Positions 21,944-32,739 of a DNA stretch of 64,000 nt are shown here, piece after piece. The first letter of the stretch is position 1. The number at the start of each line of letters is the position of its first letter. The stretch is from Lunularia cruciata (taxonomy: Eukaryota > Streptophyta > Marchantiopsida > Lunulariales > Lunulariaceae). The position numbers were made by a program, and so were the translations under genes. The notes beneath the pieces were generated by a model. That model was not told the origin of the DNA. It saw nothing but the letters and a program-made list of their open reading frames with translations, and searched no databases. Where the stretch lies: positions 1,493,001 to 1,557,000 of the forward strand of contig OX419755.1 of the NCBI GenBank assembly GCA_948567375.1, written 5' to 3'.

Positions 21944-22613
21944 TTGATATCTACATTACGACACACTATTTGAAACCTCACTCTAATACATACAAGAAAT
22001 TCATGTATTCCTCAATAAATTTCAAGCATGATTAAAATACATACCATGAATTGATATCTACATTACCACACACTATTTGAAGCCCCACTCTAATACATAC
22101 AAGAAATTCATGTATTCCTCAATAAATTTCAAAGCATGATTAAAATACATACCATGAATTGATATCTACATTACCACACACTATTTGAAGCCCCACTCTA
22201 ATACTTACAAGAAATGCATGTATTCCTCAATAAATTTCAAAGCATGATTAAAATACATACCATGAATTGATATCTACATTACCACACACTATTTGAAGCC
22301 CCACTCTAATACTTACAAGAAATGCATGTATTCCTCAATAAATTTCAAAGCATGATTAAAATACATACCATGAATTGATATCTACATTACTACACACTAT
22401 TTGAGACACCACTCTAATACTTACAAGAAATTCATGTATTCCTCAATAATTTCAAAGCATGATTAAAATACATACCATACTATTGAAAAATACTTATATT
22501 TGAAACTCTTTTATCAACACTTATAATTTGAACCCCTACTCTCATATATATAGGAAATGCATGTACTCCTCAATAAATTTCAAGGCAAGATTTAAATACA
22601 TACCATATCATGG
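21944..22613. repeat. Tandem repeat, 108-bp period
   Basis: Units begin TTGATATCTACATTA at 21944, 22051, 22159, 22267 and 22375, so the period is 107-108 bp. The middle units are nearly identical. The array then decays into a partial unit at about 22480-22613. Each unit holds ACACACTATTTGAAGCCCC and CATGTATTCCTCAATAAA. It is a small local satellite, not a CRISPR-type array, because there are no separate spacers. Confidence 0.9.
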
Positions 22614-23996
22614 GCTTGACTCCGAGACTTGACTGGAAGCCCCCTACCACAGTTTGTCAGTTAGCACTAGGTCGTATCAATTGACCATTTTTTACACATT
22701 GATTATACAAGTCTATAAAAGGCAACTAGCCCTCATAAGAAAGTTATGTTGTACTTTTTTTTCTTTAACTTTATCAAATATCATATGATATCATATAAAA
22801 TTTTGGCTGATACTTAATCAGAAAGATACACTTTATGTTTGTAGACAACAGCAGATCTCATATAAAATTTGGCTATTCTAGAGCAACCCCTATATATCTC
22901 ATAACTCACTCAATGATTTCTTTTTCAGAACTCTTGCTCTTTCCTATAAAATTCACAATTTAAGCAATGAAAAATTAATGAGTATTCATAAGTCAATAAA
23001 CAATACTAAGAAATTATTTAGCATCAAGTATTCTATAAGTTCCTAAAATGGGAGTAAAGACTTATTGAAATCCCAAGATGTGTATTCAAAAACATGATAT
23101 ATTTAGAATGTAAAAATCTAATACTTATCAATAGTTATTATCAATTGCAATATAAACTTGTGGTGTGTCAATAGAAGTATCAAATGGTGAATAACAACAA
23201 AGTCTAAAATTTTCTTGCTATAATGAAGAGATCACTATTGATAGGCATGCACAAGCTTATTCAATCAAAGGAAGACTGACCATAAGTCAAATCCTTGTAC
23301 ACCAAGGTAAACAATCCAAAGTCCACTCCTTAATAAAGAAGTCAATAGTTGAGCATGTATCAGCTCTGAACCTACCTAGGGAAGCTCTCAAGAGTTCCTA
23401 TGATGAGGTATGAGAATCTCCTACTCTCATCAAAAAAGGAGTAGATGTTGGAGGATAGATAGCACATGAAGATTGTTCCTTCAATATGGAAGAAATGCAC
23501 TATCAATTATCAATATATCTCAAAGGCATAGACCTAAGGCTATAAATGCATTATAATGTCTATGCGTAAAACCTCTCTACCTATCTCCCTATCCCTATAC
23601 CCATCTTCTACATCAAGTGAGGCCATGAGGCACATGTGTAGTCCATCCAACAAGAAACTCTCATCCCATATAGATCATAGTAGATATTCTACCTATCCTT
23701 GTGCTACTAGTCCAAAATATAACCTCAAACCAAGTCACACAATAATCCACAAACTCTCTAACTCTAGGCTGTGGTATATACATAAACATACTCCTACCTC
23801 TATAATATGGCCACCTTAATTGCTCTACCAAGTTATCCATTAAGTACAACAAGGACTCAGATCCCATAAAGTCCATGAGCCAACAAACATCTAAAACTTA
23901 AACCTTCTTCCTCCTATAAATGATACAAGGAGTGAAACCTTTAGATCTGCTCATCTTCACTCTCAACATCCTAAGTCTAGAAAGCTCACAAAATAG
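22614..23996. other. Gene-free stretch left of G4
   Basis: No gene is recognised. A TATAAAA at 22714-22720 followed by GGCAACTAGC resembles a promoter or LTR U3 end, but no matching second copy is seen. Short ORFs at 23556-23876 on both strands overlap and lack known domains. Confidence 0.35.
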
Positions 23997-24177
23997 TGTT
24001 ATTTTAAAAGACCAAGGGGGAGAAATAAGAGAATGGAAGATCAAAATGAAAAATCATATTGGGACTCTTAAAGAAGAGAAACTCCAAATGCCTAGCATGA
24101 GCTTGGGCTTTGGTATTTATAAGAAATATATGAGGCTCATGAGAAGCTTCTCAATAAGCTTTCTAAAAGTCACTTTT

Positions 24178-24930
24178 TGTAATACGAAAAGCTAGCCATA
24201 TGATTTAGATGTGAAATTTGGTTGGTAACATCTGGAATAATGTTATACATGATGGTCAAAATAGATTAGATAGAAGTATCACCAAAAAATTACTTCTACT
24301 AATAGAGCAGAAACCAAAATAGACTTGAAAACCTTAGAACCAATAACTAGACATATGACTTAAAGGTGAGAATTGGTTTGATAACATCTGGAAAGATGTT
24401 ACACATGATAGACTAAACAGATCAAAAAGAGGTATCACCAAAAGTGGACTTCTACCAATAGAGTAGGAACCAAAATATGCCTGAAATCTTTGAAGGCAAT
24501 TTCAAAGGCCTAAACGGATGAATTAGGCCTTGGAAATGTGATAATCCACATGCCAAATGGTGGAGAGGCTAGCCTTCTCTCTCCCTTACTATGTCTCATT
24601 GAGTGCTTTCCAATGGTACCTCACCCACATGATTCTGAGATTCCTATAGGAATATTCCCTAAAAGATTCCCTTTGGTCAAAGCTTGTTTGACCAACCAGA
24701 TAGGACTAGGACCAACATGTCACCCATCCAAGTAAGTAATCCAAGGGTGGAGCTTGCTGGCATGTCACCTATCTGTGTGCCTAATCCTATGGTGGAGCTT
24801 ATTTGGAGGAGATCCTCTTTGTCTATATAAGAAAGAGAAGGTGCTCCTTTGGGGCATTAGAGTTTGAGTGTGAAAGTGTGTGTTTCTCATGGTGTGTTCC
24901 CTTAATGTCTCCTATCCTCAAAGTATTACA
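24178..24930 (+). repeat. G1 5' LTR (LTR-A)
   Basis: This LTR is 753 bp, begins TGTAATACGAAAAGC and ends AAAGTATTACA. It contains TCTATATAAGAAAG (24819-24834), a likely TATA box, and ends just before the primer-binding site. It differs from the second and third LTRs by several percent. Confidence 0.88.
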
Positions 24931-24931
24931 A

Positions 24932-24943
24932 TGGTATCAGAGC
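24932..24943 (+). other. Primer-binding site, initiator-Met tRNA
   Basis: TGGTATCAGAGC starts 2 bp after the LTR end and is the standard complement of the 3' end of plant initiator-Met tRNA used by many Ty3/gypsy and Ty1/copia elements. Confidence 0.85.
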
Positions 24944-25068
24944 AGGTGTTGTCATCCAAGAGAGCAGATCACCCTTCTTGGAAAAACATGGGCTATTGAG
25001 ATCAAGTAATTTTGAGGGGAGATATTCTGGTGGAATTCGTAGATTAGGAGTGCTAGAGGGAGGATGGA

Positions 25069-25470
25069 ATGGAGGCTCCAGGAGGACAATATCTAGCACC
25101 TTGGTTTCCATTCTTGAATCCATTCCACATCAAGATTATGTCCATTCAACATGAGCAAGTGAGAGTGTATCTGGTTTTTCACTTTGGAGCAAAGTTCATG
25201 GATATAGTGATGAATTTGCCAAACCCAATGATTTTGTCTATAGTGATTTAAGAGCAAGAGTGGGATTTGAGAATCTACATTATGTTGTGATGGATTTGAA
25301 CGTCCCAAATCGTTTCCCTTTTAACACTCAAGTAGAAATTAGTTATGTAGTGAGACCAAAAGTGATGTATAGAGATTTCACGGTCAGGAATTTTGGTGAG
25401 GAATATTATCAATGAGTGGTAGGTTCTGAGGTCCCAATGGTAGTTCCAGTAGTTTGTGCACCCTCTTGAG
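25069..25470 (+). pseudogene. G1 pre-gag conserved segment
   Basis: Between the primer site and gag is a translatable segment with ENLHYVVMDLNVPNRFPF, QVEISYVVRPKVMYRDF and NFGEEYYQ, ending at a stop near 25414. The same residues are readable on the minus strand of G2 at about 51630-51850, so it is a conserved coding part of LTR-A elements, either the N-terminal part of Gag or a small ORF before it. It resembles no enzyme I know. Frameshifts and stops separate it from gag here. Confidence 0.5.
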
Positions 25471-25526
25471 TGATCATATTAACTCTCTATTGAAGTAGAC
25501 AATAGCAATTGATTAATATAGGAACC

Positions 25527-26475
25527 ATGGATCGGCAATTGTAGGAGTTGGTGCAAGGAATGCAAGGGATGTTGAACAAATTTTGAGAGATTAAGATGAC
25601 CATGGAAGCATTACAAAGTCAAGTGCAGGCCCTCAAGAATGATCAAGCAATGCAAGAAGAAAAGTAGTCTCAAAACCCAATACCTATGATTGAAGTACTT
25701 GGAGAGGCACCTATTCATACAAACCTTGTCAATGATGAAGCCACATTACTACTCTAGATGAAGAAGACCTACAACATCAAGCCTTACAAGGGGTAGCATA
25801 CGATGGGAGTAGTGGGAAATTGGATCTTGAGAATGAATCAATATTTACGATTGTTCTTAATAGAGATCACCGAGCATGCTACAGGCATGTTTGCATATGG
25901 CATGGATCCGACTATGGGAATTGAAACAAAAGAATAGTGTTCAAGAGTATGTGGAGGCATTTTTGGATCTACAAGTTGCAATAACCAACATGAGTCTAGT
26001 AGAGACTCTAGACAATTCAAACAAGGGTTGAAGGAGCGGATTTGCCAAGAAGTCATGGTACAAAATCCTCACATAATATTTGAAGCCATTGCTTGTGCGC
26101 AAAGAATAGTAGGAGCATTTGGTGGAGGTGAAGGAGTAGTTCTTTCTCAACATTATTGGGCAAAATTACCACCCATGGGTGGACCAGTACCGATGGAACT
26201 GGGCAACCTTTGGTTTTGAGACTAAGGAGCATGACTGCTTCAAGGAGAATGGGGACAGGTAGAAGAACGGAGAGATGGAGTCCCATGAGGAGAAGGAACT
26301 CAAGGAGAACAACACCGTTGTTACAATTGTGGTGGTATTGGGCATATATCTACCAACTGTGATGCTCATCTCTTCAGAGGCCCTTGGCCTTCAAACAAGA
26401 AATCTTTGAACAACATGGAGAGATGCATTGAAGAGGAGGAGGTGGAAATCACTTTGGAAAGCAAAGATTACCAAT
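25527..26475 (+). pseudogene. G1 gag remnant with zinc knuckle
   Basis: The gag frame starts near ATG 25527 (MDRQLQ) and has multiple stops. It includes a coiled-coil-like QGMQGML...QVQALKNDQAMQEE part. A central capsid-like region is readable as IKPYKG, WILRMNQYLRLF and LKERICQEVMVQNPHIIFEA. The CCHC zinc knuckle, C-YN-C-GGIG-H-ISTN-C, lies at about 26314-26360 with all four metal ligands intact. It would encode the RNA-packaging structural protein. Confidence 0.7.
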
Positions 26476-26559
26476 AAATGTACCTTGCGGCCTTATTGGC
26501 TCAATAAGGAAGCAAAAAAGTGAGAGAAGGAAGAAGACAAGCGCACAAAGGTACCAAAA

Positions 26560-26850
26560 AGCAACCTCTGAATTGATTATAGTGAATAGAGTCCTAGAAG
26601 TCAATCAAGTAAGAGTATTAATAGATCTGGGAGCAATAGAGAATTTCTTGTCTCACTTTATTGTAATAAGATTGAGAATGGATCTAGAGAGACATGAGAG
26701 TGAAGAAGTAGAGTTACCTAATAGGCAAACAAAGAGGATTGAATCATTACCTAGATGGGTAACACTCTCTGTAGGAGAATAGTAGGAAGCAATTGAGTGG
26801 CAAGTGATACAATTAGCTCGTTAGGATGCAATCTTAGGCATACCATGGAT
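26560..26850 (+). pseudogene. G1 aspartic protease remnant
   Basis: The retropepsin-type motif region is at about 26610-26650 and reads LIDLGAIENFLSH. The family normally has L-I-D-S-G-A-T in this place, so the Asp is kept but the Ser and Thr are replaced. The flank HESEEVELPNRQTKRIE is typical of the flap region of plant gypsy proteases. It is part of the pol polyprotein, now broken by a stop at 26782. Confidence 0.7.
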
Positions 26851-27760
26851 GGAGCATTACAACCATATGGTAGATTGGAAGAAGAAAGTAGTGAGAACCC
26901 ACCAATGGTTTATCATTGGGGTTAAAGAAAAATCAAACAAGCAAGAATTGCCTCTCTATGTCATTGGGACAATAGCTATCGGTAAGACCGATAGATGTTT
27001 CATGGGTCTAATAAGAGAAGTCCAGAGTGCACAACTTAATGGACAAATTCTTGATAAATTGAAAGAGGTGATAAATGAGTTTCAAGATGTCTTTCTTGAT
27101 GATCTACCCTCAAGATTACCACCAAAAAGGAGAGTAGATCATAAAATTGAGACACTCCTAGAGAAGACACCTCCTTGTAAGGCACTATATTGCCTATCAC
27201 CTCATGAGTTGGAAGAGTGCAAGAATCAAATTGAGGATATGTTGCAGAAAGGTTTATCCAACCCAATGTATCACCATATGGGGCTCCGGTCTTTTTTTTG
27301 AAGAAGAAGGATGGTACAATGTGCATGTGCATTGACTATCAGGGTTTCAATCAACAAACAATGAAGAGAAACTACCCCTTACCTTGCATGGATGATCTAT
27401 TTGATCAACTCAATGGAGTAAGACACTTCATGAAACTAGATTTGCAGAGCGGATACAATCAAATCCAAATTGCACAAGAGGATGTGTACAAAACAACCTT
27501 TCATACCACGTATGGCCACTTTGAGTATCTCATGATGCCTTTTGGTATCACCTACGCACCTACCACTTTCATTAGTCTAATGAATGACATATTTTGTCCA
27601 TATTTGGATAAATTGTTTATCATCTTCTTGGACAACACCTTAGTATATAGTAGCACAATGATGGAACACAAACAACATCTATGCGAAGTCCTCTAGATTC
27701 CAAGATAGAATTGATTGTATGCCAAAATCTCAAAGTGCAAGTTTGGCAAGTTTGAAGTAG
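26849..27760 (+). pseudogene. G1 reverse transcriptase
   Basis: There are two long open pieces, 26849-27301 and 27298-27696, with a frame change at a T run near 27292. Motifs in order: FQDVFLDDLPSRLPP, the linker before RT; KKDGTMCMCIDYQGFN; LDLQSGYNQIQI; YGHFEYLMMPFGI; and FIIFLDNTLVYS. The catalytic box normally reads LDD, and here the second Asp is Asn, so the enzyme would be inactive even without the frameshift. The order and spacing match Ty3/gypsy RT. Confidence 0.85.
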
Positions 27761-28420
27761 ACTACTTAGGGCATAAAGTAAGTGCAGAGGGTATTCAAGT
27801 ATTGATAGATAAAATAGAGATCATTCAAAAATAGAGTGCACCAGAAGATCATACTCAACTCAAGAGATTCTTGGGGTTGACACGATACTATCATCAATTT
27901 GTCAAGGACTTCTCTAAGGTTGCACAACCTTTAACAAAACTACTTGGCAAGGGGAAGAAGTGGACGTGCGGAACCACACAAGAGTTGGTCTTTCAAGAGT
28001 TGAAAGCCACCTTGCTACATGCACAAATCTTGAAGTGGTATGACCCAAAATGTTAAATCAAGTTGGCTACAGATGCATCAAGCGTAGCAATAGGAGCAGT
28101 CCTACAACAAGAGTGGCATGATAGATGACATCCAATTGCATATTTCTCTCAAAAGTTGTTACCGGTAGAGCACAAATACCACACCACAAAACAAGAAGAG
28201 CTGGCCATCATCCCTACAGCCAAGCATTGGAAGCACTATTTGGGCAAGAAGGTATTTGTAGTAGAGACAGACCACAAACCTCTAGTCTACCTTGAGACGC
28301 AGAAGGATCTATCTCGTCACCAGAGTGGCAACAACACTTCAACATGACAATCACCTACATGGAAGGTACAAAGCAACTTGCAGATGCATTCACCCACATG
28401 CCAATGGGAAACATTTTGGT
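27761..28420 (+). pseudogene. G1 RNase H
   Basis: This continues from RT. LKRFLGLTRYYHQFVKDFSK is the connection region, then LATDASSVAIGAVLQQ carries the first catalytic Asp, then KQEELAII (catalytic Glu), then VETDHKPLVYLE (Asp). Stops at about 28056 and 28127 and a frameshift near 28330 break it. The usual final motif for gypsy RNase H is present as ALPVEH/EHKYHTT-type residues. Confidence 0.8.
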
Positions 28421-28499
28421 GGCAAAGGTTAATCTGGCCAAAGATTTGGGTTGCTACAAAACTGATCCATAGATTGTAGAAGCACAATCATCCAAAGGC

Positions 28500-29790
28500 A
28501 TCACCACCCAAGGACTCACCTTTTGTGATTGCAGATTATGGATCCCAAATGTCCCAAAATTACGTACCACCATTCTAGTAGAATGTCATGATTTGGCCAT
28601 TGGAGGTCATGTCAGAGTGAACAAAGCCTTGGATGTCGTCCAACGCCATTACTATTGGCCCAAGATGAGCAACAACATGATGACTACATGCACAACTACC
28701 TACTTTGTCAATAGAACAAAGCTTCTAATCAAGCTCATGCAGGGCTCCTTCAACCTCTCCCCACTCCGACCCAATGTTGGGAATAGATGATCTTTTTTGT
28801 GAATTACCCAAGACCACCTTAGGGTTTGACTCCATTGTGGTCTTTGTGGACCAGCTCAGCAAAATGATTCATATAGACCCTACCACCAAGGATGTGATTG
28901 CTCCACAACTAGCTCAATTATACTTAGATGCAATCTTCTCTCACCATGGCTTGTCTCAAGTACTCATCACCAATAGAGGCACTCAATTCACTAGTTTGTT
29001 TTGGCAAACACTCTTTGGTTTCTTCAAAACCAAGTTGGCCATGTCCACAACTTACTACACACAAATAGATGGAAAAATAGATGGAAAAATAGAGCGGGCT
29101 AATCGCACTATAGAAGACATGTTATGTGACTTCATCTTAGCAGAGCAAGAGCGGCGGGACACCCTACTCCCATTGGTGGAATTTGCTTACAAAAATTCAT
29201 TAAATGCATCCAAATACAAATAGATGGAAAAATAGAGTGGGCTAATTGCACTATAGAAGACATGTTACGCGGCTTCACCTTAGAAGAGCAAGAGTGGCGG
29301 GACACCCTACTCCCATTGGTAGAATTTGCTTACAAAAATTCATTAAATGCATCCACCCAGGTCACTCTATTCTTCCTCATGTATGGTGAACATCCCTTCA
29401 CACCTAGCTTGATGAAGATCCGTCTAGTGGCTACCAAGGTCAATGTAGTCAACACATTTGTTTCTAGAATCCAACAAGGTGTGGAGAGAGCTAAGCACAG
29501 ATTACAAATTTGCAAAATCAACAGAAGTAGTATGCTGATGCACACTGTAGGCACATGGAGTTCAATGGTGGGGATCATGTGTGGCTATCGAGAACCAACC
29601 TCACATTAGTTGGACCTCATAAGCTTAGACCTCATTTTATTGGTCCTTTCTTGATTCTTTGTCAGGTCAGCATTGTGGCCTATCACCTCAATCTACCACC
29701 ACACATGAAGATCCATCTAGTGTTCCATGTTTCCCTACTATGCAAATATGCTCCCTGATCAGGCCAGTGTCATTCCACACAAGACATTTG
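28500..29790 (+). pseudogene. G1 integrase, with internal duplication
   Basis: The N-terminal zinc region (HDLAIGGH...) is at about 28590-28720. The Cys pair is damaged, reading TTCTTTYFVN. The core follows: IVVFVDQLSKMIHI (first Asp region), then VLITNRGTQFTS, where the second catalytic Asp is Asn, then IERANRTIEDML (Glu). A 143-bp tandem duplication at about 29092-29355 repeats the Glu region and shifts the frame. The C-terminal part reads DHVWLSRTNLTL and MKIHLVFHVSLL to about 29758. Confidence 0.8.
29092..29355 (+). repeat. 143-bp tandem duplication in G1 integrase
   Basis: GAGCGGGCTAATCGCAC at 29092 recurs as GAGTGGGCTAATTGCAC at 29235. The copies differ by several substitutions, so the duplication is not recent. 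The length is not a multiple of three. A shorter AGATGGAAAAAT duplication precedes it at 29066-29091. Confidence 0.85.
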
Positions 29791-30008
29791 ACCTTGTCCG
29801 ACACTCATTGATGGCACAAAGAGATATGAAGTGGAGTGTATTCTCCAAAAATACATACGTGGTGTTTGCCATCCACGGGTAGACTATCTAGTCCAGTGGA
29901 AAGGTTACCTCTATGAAGCAACCTAGGAGTCCACTAGCAATTTGACACATGCACCAGTGTTGGTGCAAGTGTTTGAGCAGTAGTTGCACAACAAGGACAT
30001 TGCGTCTT
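29790..30008 (+). pseudogene. G1 chromodomain
   Basis: The segment reads YEVECILQKYIRG, then VDYLVQWKGYLYEAT, then NLTHAPVLVQVFEQ at about 29820-29980. This is the chromodomain pattern (Y.VE.IL, YLVKWKGY, W.P..NL) that ends integrase in chromoviruses, where it directs insertion to modified chromatin. The Trp after EAT is a stop (TAG) here. Confidence 0.75.
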
Positions 30009-30021
30009 AAAAGGAGAGAGG
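30009..30021 (+). other. G1 polypurine tract
   Basis: AAAAGGAGAGAGG lies 2 bp upstream of the second LTR. A matching tract (31604-31616) lies before the third LTR. Confidence 0.8.
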
Positions 30022-30023
30022 TT

Positions 30024-30766
30024 TGTAATACCAAAAGCTAGCCATATGATGTAGATTTGAAATTTGGTTTGGTAACATCTAGAATGATGTTACACATGAT
30101 GGTCAAAATAGATCAGATATAAGTATCACCAAAAGAGTACTTCTACTAATAGGGCAAAAACCAAAATAGACTTGAAAACCTTAGAACCAATAGTTAGACA
30201 TATGACTTAAAGGTGAGAATTGGTTTGGTAACATATGGAAGGATGTTACACATGATGGAATAAATAGATCAGAAAGAGGTATTACCAAAAGGGGACTTCT
30301 ACTAATAAAGCAGGAACCAAAATATGCATGAAATCTTTGAAGGCAATTTTGAAAGCCTAAATGGATGAATCAGGCCTTGAAAATGTATAGATCCCCCCCA
30401 CCCAACAAAGGAATGGCTATCCTTCCCTCCCCGTTTCTTTTTCTTGTTGAGAGCTTTCCAATGGTGCCTCACCCACGTGATTTTGAGATTCCTACAAGAA
30501 GATTCCCTCCAATCAAATCTTGTTTGACCAACCAGATAGGACTAGGACCGACATGTCACCCATCTAAGTGAGTAATCCAATGGTGGAGCTTGCTGATATG
30601 TCACCTATCTGTGTGCCTAATCCTATGGTGGAGCTTCCTTGGAGGAGATACTCTTTGTCTATATAATAAAGAGAAGGTGCTCCTTTGGAGCATCGGAGTT
30701 TGAGTGTGAAAGTGTGTGTTTCTTGTGGTATGTTCCCTTCATGTCTCCTATCCTCAGAGTATTACA
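30024..30766 (+). repeat. G1 middle LTR (LTR-A)
   Basis: This LTR is 743 bp, begins TGTAATACCAAAAGC and ends AGAGTATTACA. It serves both as 3' LTR of the first unit and 5' LTR of the second. It is followed by TAGTATCAGAGC (30768-30779), the primer site with one change. Confidence 0.88.
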
Positions 30767-31618
30767 ATAGTATCAGAGCAGGCATTTTCATCCAAGAGAG
30801 CGAATCACCCCTCTTGGAAGAACATGGGCTACTGAGATGTCATCCAAGAGAGCGGATCACCCCTCTTGGGAGAACATGGGCTATTGAGATTGAGTAAGTT
30901 TGAGGAGAGACATTCTGGTGTAATTGGTAGATTAGGAGTGCTAGATGGAGGATGGAATGGAGGCTCCGAGAGGACAATATCTAACACCTTGCTTTCCATT
31001 CTTGAATCCATTCTACATCAAGGTCACAATGGCTACCAAAGTCAATGTAGTCAACACATTTGTTTCTAGAATCCAACAAGGTGAGGAGAATGCCAAGCAC
31101 CCCTTACAGATTGCAAAAAATTGATAGTGATGCATAGTGTAAGCACATGGAGTTCAATATTGGAGATTAGGTGTGGCTATCTACAACCAACCTCACATTA
31201 GTTGGACCTCATTAGCTCAGACCTCATTTTATTGGGCCTTTCTTGATTCTTCATCAAGTCAGCACTGTGGCCTATCACCTCAAGCTACTACCACACATGA
31301 AGATCCATCTAGTGTTCCATGTTTCCCTACTATGCAAACATGCTCCCCGGTCAGGACAGTGTCATTCCACACTAGACATTTGACCTTATCTCACACTCAT
31401 TGATGGCACAAAGGAATAGGAAGCTGAGTGAATTGTCCAAAAAAGTATGCATGGTACTTGCCATCCTAATGTGGACTATCTAGTCCAGTGGAAAGGTTAC
31501 CCCCTTGATGAAGCAACTTGGGAGCCTGCTACCAATTTGACACATGCATCGGTGTTGGTGCAAGCATTTGAGCACTAGTTGCACAACAAGGACATTGCAT
31601 ATTAAAAGGAGGGAGGTT
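30767..31618 (+). pseudogene. Second G1 internal region, deleted from leader to integrase
   Basis: It starts with the primer site and leader as in 24931-25120. Near 31022-31030 it jumps to sequence equivalent to about 29425 (integrase C-terminus), followed by the chromodomain (VDYLVQWKGYPLDEATWEP-type residues near 31470-31540) and a polypurine tract. About 4.3 kb is missing. The chromodomain here is less damaged than in the first unit and keeps the Trp. This may be a mobilised deletion derivative or a product of the recombination that built the array. Confidence 0.75.
30788..30891 (+). repeat. 52-bp tandem duplication in G1 leader
   Basis: TCATCCAAGAGAGCG at 30788 recurs at 30840. Each unit contains CACCCCTCTTGG and GAACATGGGCT. 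The first internal region (24950-25000) has a single copy. Confidence 0.85.
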
Positions 31619-32359
31619 TGTAATACCAAAAGCTAGCCATATGATCAAGATGTGAAATTTGGTTTAGTAACATATGGAATGATGGTCAAAATAGATCAGA
31701 TAGAAGTATCACCAAAAGAGTACTTCTACTAATAGGGTAGAAACCAAAATAGACTTGAAAACCTTAGAATCAATAGTTAGACATATGACTTAAAGGTGAA
31801 AATTGGTTTGGTAATATCTGGAAGGATGTTACACATGATGGACTTAATAGATCAAAAAGAGATATCACCAAAAAGGGACTTCTACTAATAGAGTATGAAC
31901 CAAAATATGCATAAAATCTTTGAAGGCAACTTTAGAGGCCTAAACGGATGAATTAGGCCTTGAAAATGTGCAAAATTCCCCAACCCAATGAAGGGGAGGC
32001 TAGCCTTTCTCCCCTTGCTTTGTCTCATTGAGAGCTTTCCAACGGTACCTCACCCATGTGATTCTAAGATTCCTATAGGAAGATTCCCTAAAAGATTCCC
32101 TTTGGTCAAAGTTTGTTGGACCAACCAAATAGGACTAGGATGGACATGTCACCCATCCAAATAAGTAATCCAAGGGTGGAACTTTCTGACATGTCATCTA
32201 TCTGTGTGCCTAATCCTATGGTGGAGCTTCCTTGGAGGAGATCTTTTTTGTCTATATAATAAAGAGAAGGTGCTCCTTTGGGGCATCGGAGTTTGAGTGT
32301 GAAAGTGTGTGTTTCTTGTGGTGTGTTCCCTTCATGTCTCCTATCCTCGGAGTATTCTA
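31619..32359 (+). repeat. G1 third LTR (LTR-A)
   Basis: This LTR is 741 bp, begins TGTAATACCAAAAGC and ends GAGTATTCTA in place of ATTACA. It is followed by CCTTC and then resumed G4 LTR sequence. Confidence 0.82.
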
Positions 32360-32739
32360 CCTTCTTTGAGTGCAAGCCAAGTTAACCTAAAAGCTTCTCA
32401 AGAAGTTTCCTTCTAGAAGCCATCTACTTGGCATGCAAGCTAAGCTACTTGTGAAGTTTCCCAAGAAGCTTCCTTCTAGAAGCTACCTACTTGGCATGTA
32501 AGCCAAGCTAGCCGAGAAGCTTCCCAAGAAGTTTCCTCCACCAAGTCACTACTTGGCATGCATATTACCCAATACTTGGAAGGTATCAAGTAGCTTCTTA
32601 GATGCTTGTGGAATATTCTTATAATTCTTGGCTAATTTGGCCTATTTTCTACATCATTAGTCTTGACTATCTCATCTTTAAACTCCATATTGTTACATAT
32701 TACCCCATTGCTATTTGGTGATGTCCTTGTCACCACGGA

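Larger units (their letters stand above)
24178..32359 (+). mobile_element. G1, LTR-A chromodomain gypsy with three LTRs
   Basis: The structure is LTR (24178-24930), full internal region, LTR (30024-30766), a short second internal region, LTR (31619-32359). Each internal region starts with an initiator-Met-type primer site and ends with a polypurine tract. Such LTR-int-LTR-int-LTR arrays arise by unequal recombination between LTRs. The second internal region is only about 0.85 kb because its leader is joined directly to the end of integrase. It lies in G4's 3' LTR with a decayed 5-bp target duplication. Confidence 0.85.
23997..32697 (-). repeat. G4 3' LTR (LTR-B), split by G1
   Basis: The pieces are 23997-24177 and 32360-32697, about 520 bp together. 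The left end is TGTTATTTTAAAAGACC, the right end CTCCATATTGTTACA, which is the inverse of the LTR-B start at 62124. G1 (24178-32359) fills the gap. The uninterrupted LTR at 52746-52940 reads through the junction and shows that the target duplication was CATTC-like (now CTTTT on the left and CCTTC on the right). Confidence 0.75.

Noticed and set aside
21944-22613. CRISPR-like array
   Set aside because: The whole 108-bp unit repeats with no unique spacers, and the context is a plant-type genome.
22714-22720. TATAAAA as promoter of a host gene
   Set aside because: No coding sequence follows, and a single TATA match in AT-rich DNA is weak evidence.
18283-23996. Short ORFs of 60-105 codons as host genes
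   Set aside because: They occur on all frames at the density expected for AT-rich DNA with no domains, homologues or splice-like structure that I can support.
24932-24943. tRNA gene fragment
   Set aside because: It is only the short primer-binding match adjacent to an LTR; no cloverleaf is present. No complete tRNA or rRNA was recognised in the window.
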